In this document: piece by piece, positions 1 to 5,340 of the stretch | How the letters are laid out: each line of letters opens with the position of its first letter | How positions within the stretch are numbered: the stretch's first letter is position 1 | Origin: Spirosomataceae bacterium | GTDB lineage: Bacteria > Bacteroidota > Bacteroidia > Cytophagales > Spirosomataceae | DNA: 5,757 nt | NCBI GenBank assembly: GCA_030731175.1 | Contig: JANQUM010000209.1 | Span: 1 to 5,757 of the forward strand | Direction of reading: 5' to 3' | Made by a program: the position numbers and the translations under genes | Notes under the pieces: model-generated | What the model was told of the DNA's origin: nothing | Databases searched by the model: none | What the model saw: only the letters and a program-made list of their open reading frames with translations

Positions 1-176
1 AAGGAAAAACGCCCCGAAATTTTACCATTTCGCCAACCGGAAAATGGGTGTTGGTAGCAAATCAAGACAGCGATAATATCGTGATTTTCTCAAGAAATAC
101 AGAAACCGGAGCCATTGCCCCAACCGGAAAAGAAATTAAGGTTTCTATGCCCGTTTGTTTGAAGTGGGTGAAGTAA
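1..176 (+). CDS. 6-phosphogluconolactonase-family beta-propeller lactonase, C-terminal fragment
   Basis: This is the 3' end of a gene that begins outside the window. The reading frame starts at base 3 and gives 57 residues before TAA at 174-176. It opens with GKTPRNFTISPTGKW, continues to VLVANQDSDNIVIFSRN, and then has ETGAIAPTGKEI. This pattern (PRNF-ISP-GKW-LVANQ-SDNI, followed by TG-L/I-P-TG) is typical of the last blades of the seven-bladed lactonase family (Pfam lactonase, PF10282; Pgl/YbhE type). Members hydrolyse 6-phosphogluconolactone or related sugar lactones; in Bacteroidota many have signal peptides and an uncertain substrate. The N-terminus is missing, so location and exact substrate cannot be judged. 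A 12-base motif (CCAACCGGAAAA) occurs twice, at 33-44 and near 120-131, and encodes PTGK in two strands; this is internal protein repetition, not a mobile repeat. Confidence 0.85.
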   Translation, partial: GKTPRNFTISPTGKWVLVANQDSDNIVIFSRNTETGAIAPTGKEIKVSMPVCLKWVK

Positions 177-213
177 TTTTAGCGTTTCAAAAAATTATAT
201 TGTAGAGAATAGA

Positions 214-235
214 AGCCCCTTTTGGGCTATATTTT
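214..235 (+). terminator. weak hairpin terminator after the lactonase gene
   Basis: AGCCC (214-218) pairs with GGGCT (224-228) across a five-base CTTTT loop, followed by the T-rich tail ATATTTT. The stem is only 5 bp and the tail is interrupted, so termination would be partial at best. It lies 38 bases after the lactonase stop and about 40 before the aminotransferase start. The sequence TATATTTT at 228-235 is also one base away from the Bacteroidota -7 element TAnnTTTG and could be part of the next gene's promoter, but no well-spaced -33 TTG accompanies it. Confidence 0.35.
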
Positions 236-275
236 CGTAGAAAAAATAAATCCGCACATCCTCGAATAATAAAAA

Positions 276-1406
276 ATGCAACCATTCAACGTTTATCCGC
301 TTTACGATATTACACCCGTAAAAGCTCTTGGAAGTACCCTTTGGGACAACAAAGGCGAAAAGTATCTGGATATGTACGGCGGTCACGCCGTGATTTCCAT
401 CGGGCACGCTCATCCGTATTATGTAGAAAAACTGACGGAACAATTAAATGCAATTTCGTTTTACTCCAATTCGGTGCAGATTCCGTTGCAGCAGCAACTT
501 GCGAAAAAACTCGGCGAACTTTCCGGTCTTCCTGACTTTAATTTATTTCTGGTTAGCTCAGGAGCAGAAGCCAACGAAAACGCCTTGAAATTAGCTTCGT
601 TTCACACAAAACGCAAGAAAATTATCGCGTTTAAAAGCGGTTTTCACGGCCGAACTTCCGCCGCAGTTGCCGCAACGGATAACCCAAAAATTAAGTCATT
701 AATCAATGATGATTCGCACGTGGTATTTTTACCATTCAACGATGCCGAAGCCGTCAGGAATGCCGTTGACTCAGAGACCTGTGCCGTAATTGTGGAAGGT
801 ATTCAGGGTGTTGGCGGTATTCACGTTGCAACGGATGAGTTCATGGCCGCAATTAGGGAAAGCTGTGATGCTCACGATGCCGTTTTTATTCATGATTCAG
901 TGCAATGCGGCTACGGGCGTTCGGGGAAATTTTTTACGTGGGAACTAAGCGGAGTCAAACCCGATATTATCACCACCGCAAAAGGAATGGGCAACGGTTT
1001 CCCGATTGGCGGCGTGCTAATCTCTCCAAAATTTGAGGCAACTTTCGGGATGTTGGGAACAACTTTTGGCGGAAACCACCTTGCTTGTATGGCGGCGTTA
1101 TCGGTTTTAGAAGTAATCGAAAAAGAAAACCTGCTCGAAAATACCGTTACAATGGGCGAGTATTTGATGAGTGAATTAAAAGGCATTCCCGGAATAAAAG
1201 AACTCCGTGGCGTTGGGCTGATGATTGGCATCGAAATGGAAATGCCCGTGGCGGATATTCGTAAAAAACTGTTGTTCGAAAAGCACGTTTTTACGGGCGT
1301 TTCTAGTACGCACACGTTACGGTTATTGCCAAGCCTTGCCTTAACAAAAGCTGACGCCGATATTTTCCTGAAAGCATTTAAGGAAACTATGGACGATATA
1401 AAATAG
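276..1406 (+). CDS. argD: acetylornithine/succinylornithine aminotransferase (ArgD-like, class III PLP enzyme)
   Basis: 376 residues, a usual length for Bacteroidota ArgD. The enzyme family transfers the amino group between glutamate and N-acyl-glutamate semialdehyde, giving N-acylornithine in cytoplasmic arginine synthesis. Visible landmarks: the N-terminal YPLYDITPVKALGS and GGHAVISIGHAHP block; SSGAEAN (94-100), the PLP phosphate loop; FHGRT (123-127); E174 in EGIQGVGG; D207 (PLP ring nitrogen) and Q210; K236 in TTAKGMGNGFPIGG, the Schiff-base lysine; TTFGGNHLAC (262-271); and R349 in LRLLPSL, the expected substrate-carboxylate arginine. The usual D-E-V-Q motif reads DSVQ here. The start is supported by the conserved N-terminus; the leader is A-rich with no Shine-Dalgarno. 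No other arg gene is adjacent, so the arginine role rests on homology. In Bacteroides the pathway uses N-succinyl rather than N-acetyl intermediates, and the sequence alone cannot decide which is used here. Other class III aminotransferases (ornithine or GABA type) are less likely given length and motifs. Confidence 0.88.
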   Translation: MQPFNVYPLYDITPVKALGSTLWDNKGEKYLDMYGGHAVISIGHAHPYYVEKLTEQLNAISFYSNSVQIPLQQQLAKKLGELSGLPDFNLFLVSSGAEANENALKLASFHTKRKKIIAFKSGFHGRTSAAVAATDNPKIKSLINDDSHVVFLPFNDAEAVRNAVDSETCAVIVEGIQGVGGIHVATDEFMAAIRESCDAHDAVFIHDSVQCGYGRSGKFFTWELSGVKPDIITTAKGMGNGFPIGGVLISPKFEATFGMLGTTFGGNHLACMAALSVLEVIEKENLLENTVTMGEYLMSELKGIPGIKELRGVGLMIGIEMEMPVADIRKKLLFEKHVFTGVSSTHTLRLLPSLALTKADADIFLKAFKETMDDIK

Positions 1407-1423
1407 AATACAACGGATATACG

Positions 1424-1431
1424 TATCTTTG
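1424..1431 (+). promoter_or_regulatory. Bacteroidota -7 promoter element for the DUF2911 gene
   Basis: TATCTTTG fits TAnnTTTG exactly and lies 29 bases before the ATG at 1461, implying a short leader of about 20 bases. It begins just 18 bases after the aminotransferase stop, so the DUF2911 gene probably has its own promoter despite the close co-directional spacing. No clear -33 TTG is present at the expected distance, so the match rests on the -7 element alone. Confidence 0.55.
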
Positions 1432-1460
1432 CGTTTTAACAAACTTATAAATCAATTCTA

Positions 1461-2282
1461 ATGAAAAAATTATTTGTTTTATTGTTGTCAGTTGTTACCA
1501 TTGGTGCATCTGCTCAGACAATCACCATGCCACAGCCAAGTCCTACGCAGACAATCACGCAGGATTTTGCTTTATCTAAGGTCGAAATTTCTTATTCACG
1601 CCCAAGCATGAAAGGCCGTGCTATCTTTGGTGATTTAGTTCCTTACGGTGCTATTTGGCGTACTGGTGCTAATGGCCCAACCACTTTTACGTTTGGAGAA
1701 GACGTAACCCTAAACGGAACTGCCGTAAAAGCGGGAAAATATTCAGTAATTACTAAGCCAGGTAAGAGTGAGTGGACGGTAATGCTTTGCGACCCTAAGG
1801 TTGCTGCTAATACCTACAAAGCTGGTGACGAGGTTGCTATGTTTATGGCAACGCCACAGACCATGCCGATGGAAGTTGAAACATTCATGATACTTACTGA
1901 TAGCCATACGTCAAACTCAATGGAGATTGGAATAATGTGGTCTAATGTTTACGTACCAATCTCTGTTACAGCTGATATTGATACTAAAATTATGGCTCAG
2001 ATTGACAAGGTAATGACTGGTGATAACTTGCCATATTTCAACGCAGCTTCTTACTACTACGAAAACGGTAAGGACATGAAAAAAGCGATGATGTGGGCAG
2101 ATAAAGCAGTTGCTCAACAACCAACTGCTTATTGGGTTGCTCACATGAAAGCTAAAATTCAAGCGAAATCTGGAGATAAAAAAGGTGCAATGGAAACAGC
2201 TAAGAAATCAATGGAACTTGCTGAAAAAGCAGGGAATATGGATTACGTGAAGCTCAACAAAGATTTGATGGCCTCCATGTAA
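1461..2282 (+). CDS. secreted DUF2911 domain protein with TPR-like C-terminal helices
   Basis: 273 residues. Residues 1-19 form a Sec signal peptide (MKK, hydrophobic FVLLLSVVTIGAS, AQ cleavage site) with no lipobox cysteine, so the product is expected in the periplasm or outside the cell. Residues about 25-170 carry the DUF2911 signature: PSPTQTITQDFALSKVEISYSRPSMKGR, then IFGDLVPYGAIWRTGAN, TTFTFGEDVTLNG and AGKYSVIT. This domain is common in Bacteroidota and has no established biochemical role; it appears beta-rich. Residues about 174-270 look helical, with alternating AASYYYENGKDMKKAMMWADKAV and AHMKAKIQAKSGDKKGAMETAKKSMELA, resembling two tetratricopeptide-type hairpins that could bind a partner. 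The gene has its own promoter element upstream and a strong hairpin downstream, so it is probably monocistronic. Function unknown; family assignment is confident. Confidence 0.9.
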   Translation: MKKLFVLLLSVVTIGASAQTITMPQPSPTQTITQDFALSKVEISYSRPSMKGRAIFGDLVPYGAIWRTGANGPTTFTFGEDVTLNGTAVKAGKYSVITKPGKSEWTVMLCDPKVAANTYKAGDEVAMFMATPQTMPMEVETFMILTDSHTSNSMEIGIMWSNVYVPISVTADIDTKIMAQIDKVMTGDNLPYFNAASYYYENGKDMKKAMMWADKAVAQQPTAYWVAHMKAKIQAKSGDKKGAMETAKKSMELAEKAGNMDYVKLNKDLMASM

Positions 2283-2297
2283 CTTGATTTAAAAAAA

Positions 2298-2335
2298 CAA
2301 AATCCCCGCTACAAATTCTCGTAGCGGGGATTTTG
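2298..2335. terminator. strong bidirectional intrinsic terminator
   Basis: A near-ideal hairpin: 2298-2312 pairs with 2321-2335 over 15 bp, with an eight-base loop (2313-2320) and a CCCCGCTAC/GTAGCGGGG core. It sits 15 bases after the DUF2911 stop and 20 bases beyond the end of the convergent CsbD gene. On the minus strand the stem is followed by a T-rich run (complement of 2291-2297, seven A's), giving a classic U-tract. On the plus strand the U-tract (TTTT at 2331-2334) is inside the stem and followed by GGGTTA, so termination there may be less complete. Confidence 0.9.
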
Positions 2336-2355
2336 GGTTAAAAGGAGTAGCTTTC

Positions 2356-2550
2356 TTATAAATTATCAATAAAGTCTTTTACACTTTCTTTAGTCTCGCC
2401 TGTTATTTCTTGGATACGTCCTAGTAGTTCGGTTTCTTTTCCTTCTTCGTATTTTAAATCGTCATCGGTTAAATCAGCCCATTTTTGTTGAATTTTACCC
2501 TTCATCTGATTCCAGTTACCCTTTAATTTGTCTTCTGTTGCGTTGTTCAT
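2356..2550 (-). CDS. CsbD-family small stress-response protein
   Basis: 64 residues, close to the 60-70 typical of the CsbD/YjbJ family (PF05532). The family pattern is clear: DKLKGNWNQMKGKIQQKWADLTDDDL (7-32) followed by YEEGKETELLGRIQEITG (34-51) and an acidic-basic helical end. The protein is highly charged, has no cysteine, signal peptide or membrane segment, and should be a small cytoplasmic helical protein. In other bacteria CsbD homologues are induced under general stress, but the molecular role is unknown. The ATG (complement of 2548-2550) is the natural start; the leader is A/T-rich with no Shine-Dalgarno. It is transcribed alone, divergent from the esterase gene and convergent with the DUF2911 gene, and ends at the shared terminator. 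Confidence 0.93.
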   Translation of the reverse strand: MNNATEDKLKGNWNQMKGKIQQKWADLTDDDLKYEEGKETELLGRIQEITGETKESVKDFIDNL

Positions 2551-2596
2551 GGCTATAAATGTTTAAATTAAAAATTTGATTTACAATGATTATTTA

Positions 2597-2604
2597 AAAA
2601 GATA
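2597..2604 (-). promoter_or_regulatory. possible -7 element for the CsbD gene
   Basis: On the minus strand this reads TATCTTTT, one mismatch from TAnnTTTG, 46 bases before the CsbD start codon. No TTG is visible at the -33 distance, so the call is tentative. The 211-base gap between the two divergent genes (2551-2761) must hold both promoters. Confidence 0.3.
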
Positions 2605-2639
2605 GTACCCTCGTTAAAAAGCCTCTTTTATTGTATTAA

Positions 2640-2672
2640 TTGTAGAAATTACTACACATAGTCTTATATTTG
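2640..2672 (+). promoter_or_regulatory. Bacteroidota housekeeping promoter for the esterase gene
   Basis: The -7 element TATATTTG (2665-2672) matches TAnnTTTG exactly, and TTG at 2640-2642 gives a -33 element with a 22-base spacer, within the usual range for Bacteroidota sigma factor. Transcription would begin near 2680, leaving a leader of about 80 bases before the ATG at 2762. The spacer contains a dyad (2641-2656), and the leader contains a hairpin (2709-2744), both listed separately. Confidence 0.6.
2641..2656. promoter_or_regulatory. dyad-symmetric candidate operator inside the esterase promoter
   Basis: TGTAG (2641-2645) and CTACA (2652-2656) form perfect 5-bp inverted arms around an A-AATT-A centre, so 14 of 16 positions are symmetric. 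It lies between the candidate -33 and -7 elements, where a bound dimeric regulator would compete with RNA polymerase. A further copy of the half-site occurs inverted as TTTCTACA at 2681-2688, just past the predicted transcription start. No regulator gene is in the window; the operator role is inference. Confidence 0.4.
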
Positions 2673-2708
2673 CGTTTAGTTTTCTACATAATTGCAGAGC
2701 ACTATTTT

Positions 2709-2744
2709 TTGCACACTCACCAACTCAGTAAGAGGTGTGTGCAA
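2709..2744 (+). promoter_or_regulatory. leader hairpin upstream of the esterase gene
   Basis: TTGCACAC (2709-2716) is perfectly complementary to GTGTGCAA (2737-2744). With a two-base bulge (2717-2718) three more pairs form, ACC (2719-2721) with GGT (2734-2736), around a 12-base loop. The structure lies in the predicted 5' leader, 17 bases before the ATG. No T-run follows directly, so it is not a standard terminator. It could control translation or mRNA stability, or act as a DNA operator. Confidence 0.45.
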
Positions 2745-2761
2745 CTTCCTAACCCCATTAC

Positions 2762-4273
2762 ATGAAATTATTGAAAGGCGTTTTGCCTTTAATCATATTT
2801 GTACAAACTGCATTTGCTCAGGTTGTTGTAGAATTTCCTAAAAATAGAATGGTAATTCAACGCGACCTTTCCAATAAAGGACAATTATTAGTCTCGGGTT
2901 TTGTAGAAAAGCCGGCAGATACTGTCAAAGTCAGGTTTTTGCCTTTTGCAAGAAATACTGGAATTGCTACTGCATGGAATGACTGCCGGGTTTTCAATAA
3001 AGACGGAAAAACCACTTTTTTTCTCACTCAAACCGTTACGGCTGGCTGGTATAAAATGCAAGTTCATGCGTTTAAAAACGGGCTTGTGTCAGATTCAGCG
3101 GTTGTGGATCGTGTGGGTGTTGGGGAGGTTTTCCTAATTGCGGGCCAATCTAATGCTCAAGGGCAGGCAAACCGTGGCTCTTTGAGTTCGGTCGATATAC
3201 ATCAGCGAGTAAATGTAATTTTGGGTTCAGACGATAGGCTAAATGCTCAACCCTCGTTTGAATACCATTCTTTAGCGTCTTACTTTCCTATTTATCCGAT
3301 AGGGTCAAGTTCTTGGTGTTGGGGCGAGCTGGGGGATATGTTAGTTAACAAGTTAAACGTTCCCGTTATGTTTTTTAACGCTGCGTGGGGCGGTTCCAGT
3401 TCGGAAAACTGGGCACAGAGCATCGATAGCTTATCCACAAATGAGGCATATCGTGGCGAAGTACCTTACCACGTTTTAAAAAGAACCATTCAATTTTACA
3501 GAAATACAGTTGGTTTTCGGGCTGTATTATGGCACCAGGGTGAGGCAGATAGTTTTCAAAATCAAGCCAATGCAAGATTGCCCCGTGCAGATTATTTCAA
3601 CAATGTTAAAAAAGTGATCACCACTTCACGAAATCAAGCTGGTGAGCTATTGCCGTGGGTTGTTAGTCGTGCTTCTTATATCTATAACCTGCAAGATTCG
3701 CTTATAATTAAAGATCAAAACAGACTCTCGATAGAGGTGGCTAATGTTTTTCGAGGTCCTTACACTGATACACTTACAAATTCCCGTATTGATAACTTAC
3801 ATTTTAGTAATTCTTCTGCTGGCCAAGGGCTGACCAAACTCGCCAATAGTTGGAATATCGCCTTAGATAGTGTGTTTTTTACAACTGCAGTTCCTTTGCT
3901 ACCCGACTATAATAAGGCTTCCTTTATACTTACAGATGGCTCGGTAAGTAGACCAACTGGCTACACACCTGCAAGCTGGGGAGGGAGTGGGAGAAGTTTT
4001 GGCTTTTTGACTGATAAGACAGGAAATGTGTTCATATCACCGCTTCTGCGTTGCAACGAGCGGAGACTTGATATGTATAAATTACCAAATCAAGATAATC
4101 TAAACGCAATTACTGGCGTTAACAGATCAACGGCAGACCGCGAAATTACATTAAATCGTAAAATTGAAACCCAAAACTTACGAATAAGTGCAAGCCAGTA
4201 TATTCTACTAAAACCAGGGTTTGAGGTAACTCCATCAACAACTTTTGTTGCAGAAATAAACGGTTGCTACTAA
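2762..4273 (+). CDS. secreted sialate O-acetylesterase-like SGNH carbohydrate esterase with C-terminal coathanger-type sorting domain
   Basis: 503 residues. Residues 1-20 are a Sec signal peptide (hydrophobic core LPLIIFVQTAFA, cleavage after AQ or before it). Residues about 22-118 form a beta-rich N-terminal region preceding the hydrolase, as in many SASA-domain enzymes. The esterase core (about 120-370) shows the SGNH blocks: FLIAGQSNAQG with nucleophile S130; NAAWGGSSSENW (206-217), oxyanion glycine; VLWHQGEADS (255-264); and IDNLHFS with D344 and H347 completing the triad. This matches the SASA family (PF03629), which removes acetyl groups from sialic acid or plant polysaccharides; the substrate here is unknown. 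Residues about 385-450 are a linker. The tail (about 455-503), with NLRISASQYILLKPGFEV, TTFVAEI and terminal GCY, resembles the '3-coathanger stack' ends of secreted Cytophagales proteins, proposed to act in surface sorting. No PUL genes (SusC/SusD) are adjacent. All catalytic residues are present, so activity is expected. Confidence 0.85.
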   Translation: MKLLKGVLPLIIFVQTAFAQVVVEFPKNRMVIQRDLSNKGQLLVSGFVEKPADTVKVRFLPFARNTGIATAWNDCRVFNKDGKTTFFLTQTVTAGWYKMQVHAFKNGLVSDSAVVDRVGVGEVFLIAGQSNAQGQANRGSLSSVDIHQRVNVILGSDDRLNAQPSFEYHSLASYFPIYPIGSSSWCWGELGDMLVNKLNVPVMFFNAAWGGSSSENWAQSIDSLSTNEAYRGEVPYHVLKRTIQFYRNTVGFRAVLWHQGEADSFQNQANARLPRADYFNNVKKVITTSRNQAGELLPWVVSRASYIYNLQDSLIIKDQNRLSIEVANVFRGPYTDTLTNSRIDNLHFSNSSAGQGLTKLANSWNIALDSVFFTTAVPLLPDYNKASFILTDGSVSRPTGYTPASWGGSGRSFGFLTDKTGNVFISPLLRCNERRLDMYKLPNQDNLNAITGVNRSTADREITLNRKIETQNLRISASQYILLKPGFEVTPSTTFVAEINGCY

Positions 4274-4326
4274 TTATTTAAGTTCAAGAAGAGATTGAGC
4301 TGTACGACGTACGTTCACAATTAGCA

Positions 4327-5190
4327 TCAACCTTCTAACGCCGCTAACTTCGCTTTTTCTACTCTTTCAGAAACCAAAATGCTGATTTCAAACAAGATAT
4401 AAAGCGGAATTGAAACCAAAATTTGGCTAATTGCATCGGGCGAGGGGGTAATTACAGCCGCAACAATTAAAATTACAACCAGCGAGTGCCTACGGTAAGT
4501 ACGTAAAAATAGCGGAGTTACAACTCCGATTTTTGTCAATACAAAAATGGCGATCGGCAACTGGAACGTGATGCCGCAGGCGAGTGTCAACGTTGCTAAA
4601 ATACCGATGTACGAGCCAATATCAAACTGATTGATGATGCTTTCATCAATCTGGAAATTTACCAAAAAATTTATGGCAAACGGGGCAACCACGTAGTATC
4701 CGAAAAGTACGCCCATGAAAAATAAAAGTGTAACATAGAAAACGGCTCCTCGAGCTGCTTTTTTTTCTTCTTTTTTCAAACCAGGCTTTATGAATCTCCA
4801 AATTTCCCAGAATATGTAAGGAAAAGCTACAACCAATCCCACAATAGCGGCGGTAGTAAGTGCCATCATAAACTGACCTGATACCTCACGGCTCATCAAG
4901 GCAAAATTCATTTTTTCAACGCAAAGGCTCGTCATCCCGATTGAGGTACCAATATCGCAAAGCACCCGATAGGTTACAAAATCTACCTTTGAAGGCGGGA
5001 GAATAAGGATATTAAAAACCTCTTGGTGAAAAATAAAGCCGGCAATCATAAATACGGCAATAGCAATTGCCGAGCGAATTAGGTGCCAACGCAGCTCTTC
5101 TAAATGGTCAAGGAACGACATTCCATCATCGTTATCGTCTTCTTCCTCGTTGTCGTCGTAATCTATGTAGGGAGTTTGGTCTAAAGCCAT
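4327..5190 (-). CDS. tatC: twin-arginine translocase core subunit TatC
   Basis: 287 residues with the start chosen at MALDQ (ATG complement of 5188-5190). TatC is the inner-membrane receptor for twin-arginine signal peptides and exports folded proteins together with TatA-type subunits. After an acidic cytoplasmic N-terminus (10-23, mostly D/E) comes the signature FLDHLEELRWHLIRS (26-40), including the conserved glutamate, then six membrane segments: about 40-55, 106-127, 150-172, 192-215 and two near 236-272. The FPYIFWEIWRFIKPGL block (123-138) carries the conserved glutamate (E129) of the signal-peptide site. The first periplasmic loop (about 56-105) contains two cysteines, C78 and C90. An upstream in-frame ATG at 5298 would add 36 residues that do not resemble TatC and run through the promoter region, so it was rejected. 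No tatA is next to it; the gene stands alone, convergent with the esterase and divergent from the ArsC-like gene. Confidence 0.95.
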   Translation of the reverse strand: MALDQTPYIDYDDNEEEDDNDDGMSFLDHLEELRWHLIRSAIAIAVFMIAGFIFHQEVFNILILPPSKVDFVTYRVLCDIGTSIGMTSLCVEKMNFALMSREVSGQFMMALTTAAIVGLVVAFPYIFWEIWRFIKPGLKKEEKKAARGAVFYVTLLFFMGVLFGYYVVAPFAINFLVNFQIDESIINQFDIGSYIGILATLTLACGITFQLPIAIFVLTKIGVVTPLFLRTYRRHSLVVILIVAAVITPSPDAISQILVSIPLYILFEISILVSERVEKAKLAALEG

Positions 5191-5231
5191 TTTAAGTATA
5201 TAATTTCTCTTTTGTTGATTGCAGGTAGTAG

Positions 5232-5322
5232 AAATACCATCAAATTGCGTAAAAGGTTCGGGTCGAAACCCGAAATCTATCGAACTAAGAAACTTCACGT
5301 GCTGTTTCTCAAAATACCATCA
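5232..5322. repeat. 11-bp direct repeat pair in the tatC/arsC-like intergenic region
   Basis: AAATACCATCA occurs at 5232-5242 and again at 5312-5322, 80 bases apart, flanking the inverted repeat. Allowing one extra base, the match extends to AAATACCATCA(C)AAAT. On the minus strand the copies read ATTTG(TG)ATGGTATTT, and the right copy overlaps a TAGATTTG promoter-like element. The region holds no gene, so protein-coding constraint does not explain the repetition. Confidence 0.5.
5257..5274. promoter_or_regulatory. perfect 7-bp inverted repeat with TTCG/CGAA loop in the tatC/arsC-like divergent region
   Basis: TTCGGGT (5257-5263) and ACCCGAA (5268-5274) are perfectly complementary around CGAA on the plus strand. 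On the minus strand the loop reads TTCG, a sequence known for stable RNA tetraloops, although here the closing pair is U-A rather than the optimal C-G. The repeat lies 67 bases upstream of tatC and 66 bases upstream of the ArsC-like start. It may be an RNA hairpin in the tatC leader or an operator for both genes. Confidence 0.45.
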
Positions 5323-5330
5323 CAAATCTA
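5323..5330 (-). promoter_or_regulatory. candidate -7 element for tatC
   Basis: The minus strand reads TAGATTTG, an exact TAnnTTTG match, 10 bases from the ArsC-like start codon. It would give tatC a leader of about 125 bases containing the hairpin and both direct repeat copies, and its -33 contacts would fall inside the divergent gene. No TTG is found at the right spacing. A weaker site, TAGATTTC, lies nearer to tatC on the same strand (around 5272-5279). Confidence 0.35.
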
Positions 5331-5340
5331 CAACAAAATT

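Noticed and set aside
33..131. Repeated CCAACCGGAAAA in the lactonase fragment
   Set aside because: Both copies encode PTGK in the same frame in neighbouring propeller strands, so protein repetition explains it.
911..1315. 134-codon open frame on the minus strand inside the aminotransferase gene
   Set aside because: It lies wholly antisense to a strongly conserved enzyme, its translation has no recognisable domain, and it is explained by the codon pattern of the real gene.
1917..2162. 81-codon minus-strand frame in the DUF2911 gene
   Set aside because: Antisense shadow; no signal peptide, domain or promoter supports it.
4302..4314. GTACG/CGTAC and ACGTACGT palindrome in the short gap between the esterase and tatC ends
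   Set aside because: The stem would have almost no loop and no T-run follows, so it is not a credible terminator; an 8-base palindrome can arise by chance.
5191..5298. 36-residue N-terminal extension of TatC
   Set aside because: The added residues do not resemble TatC, and they run through the hairpin and one of the repeats in the intergenic region. The family normally begins at the acidic stretch just before FLDHLEELR.
5212..5340. 43-residue N-terminal extension of the ArsC-like protein
   Set aside because: The family begins at MLTLYGI; the extra residues are translation of the divergent promoter region.
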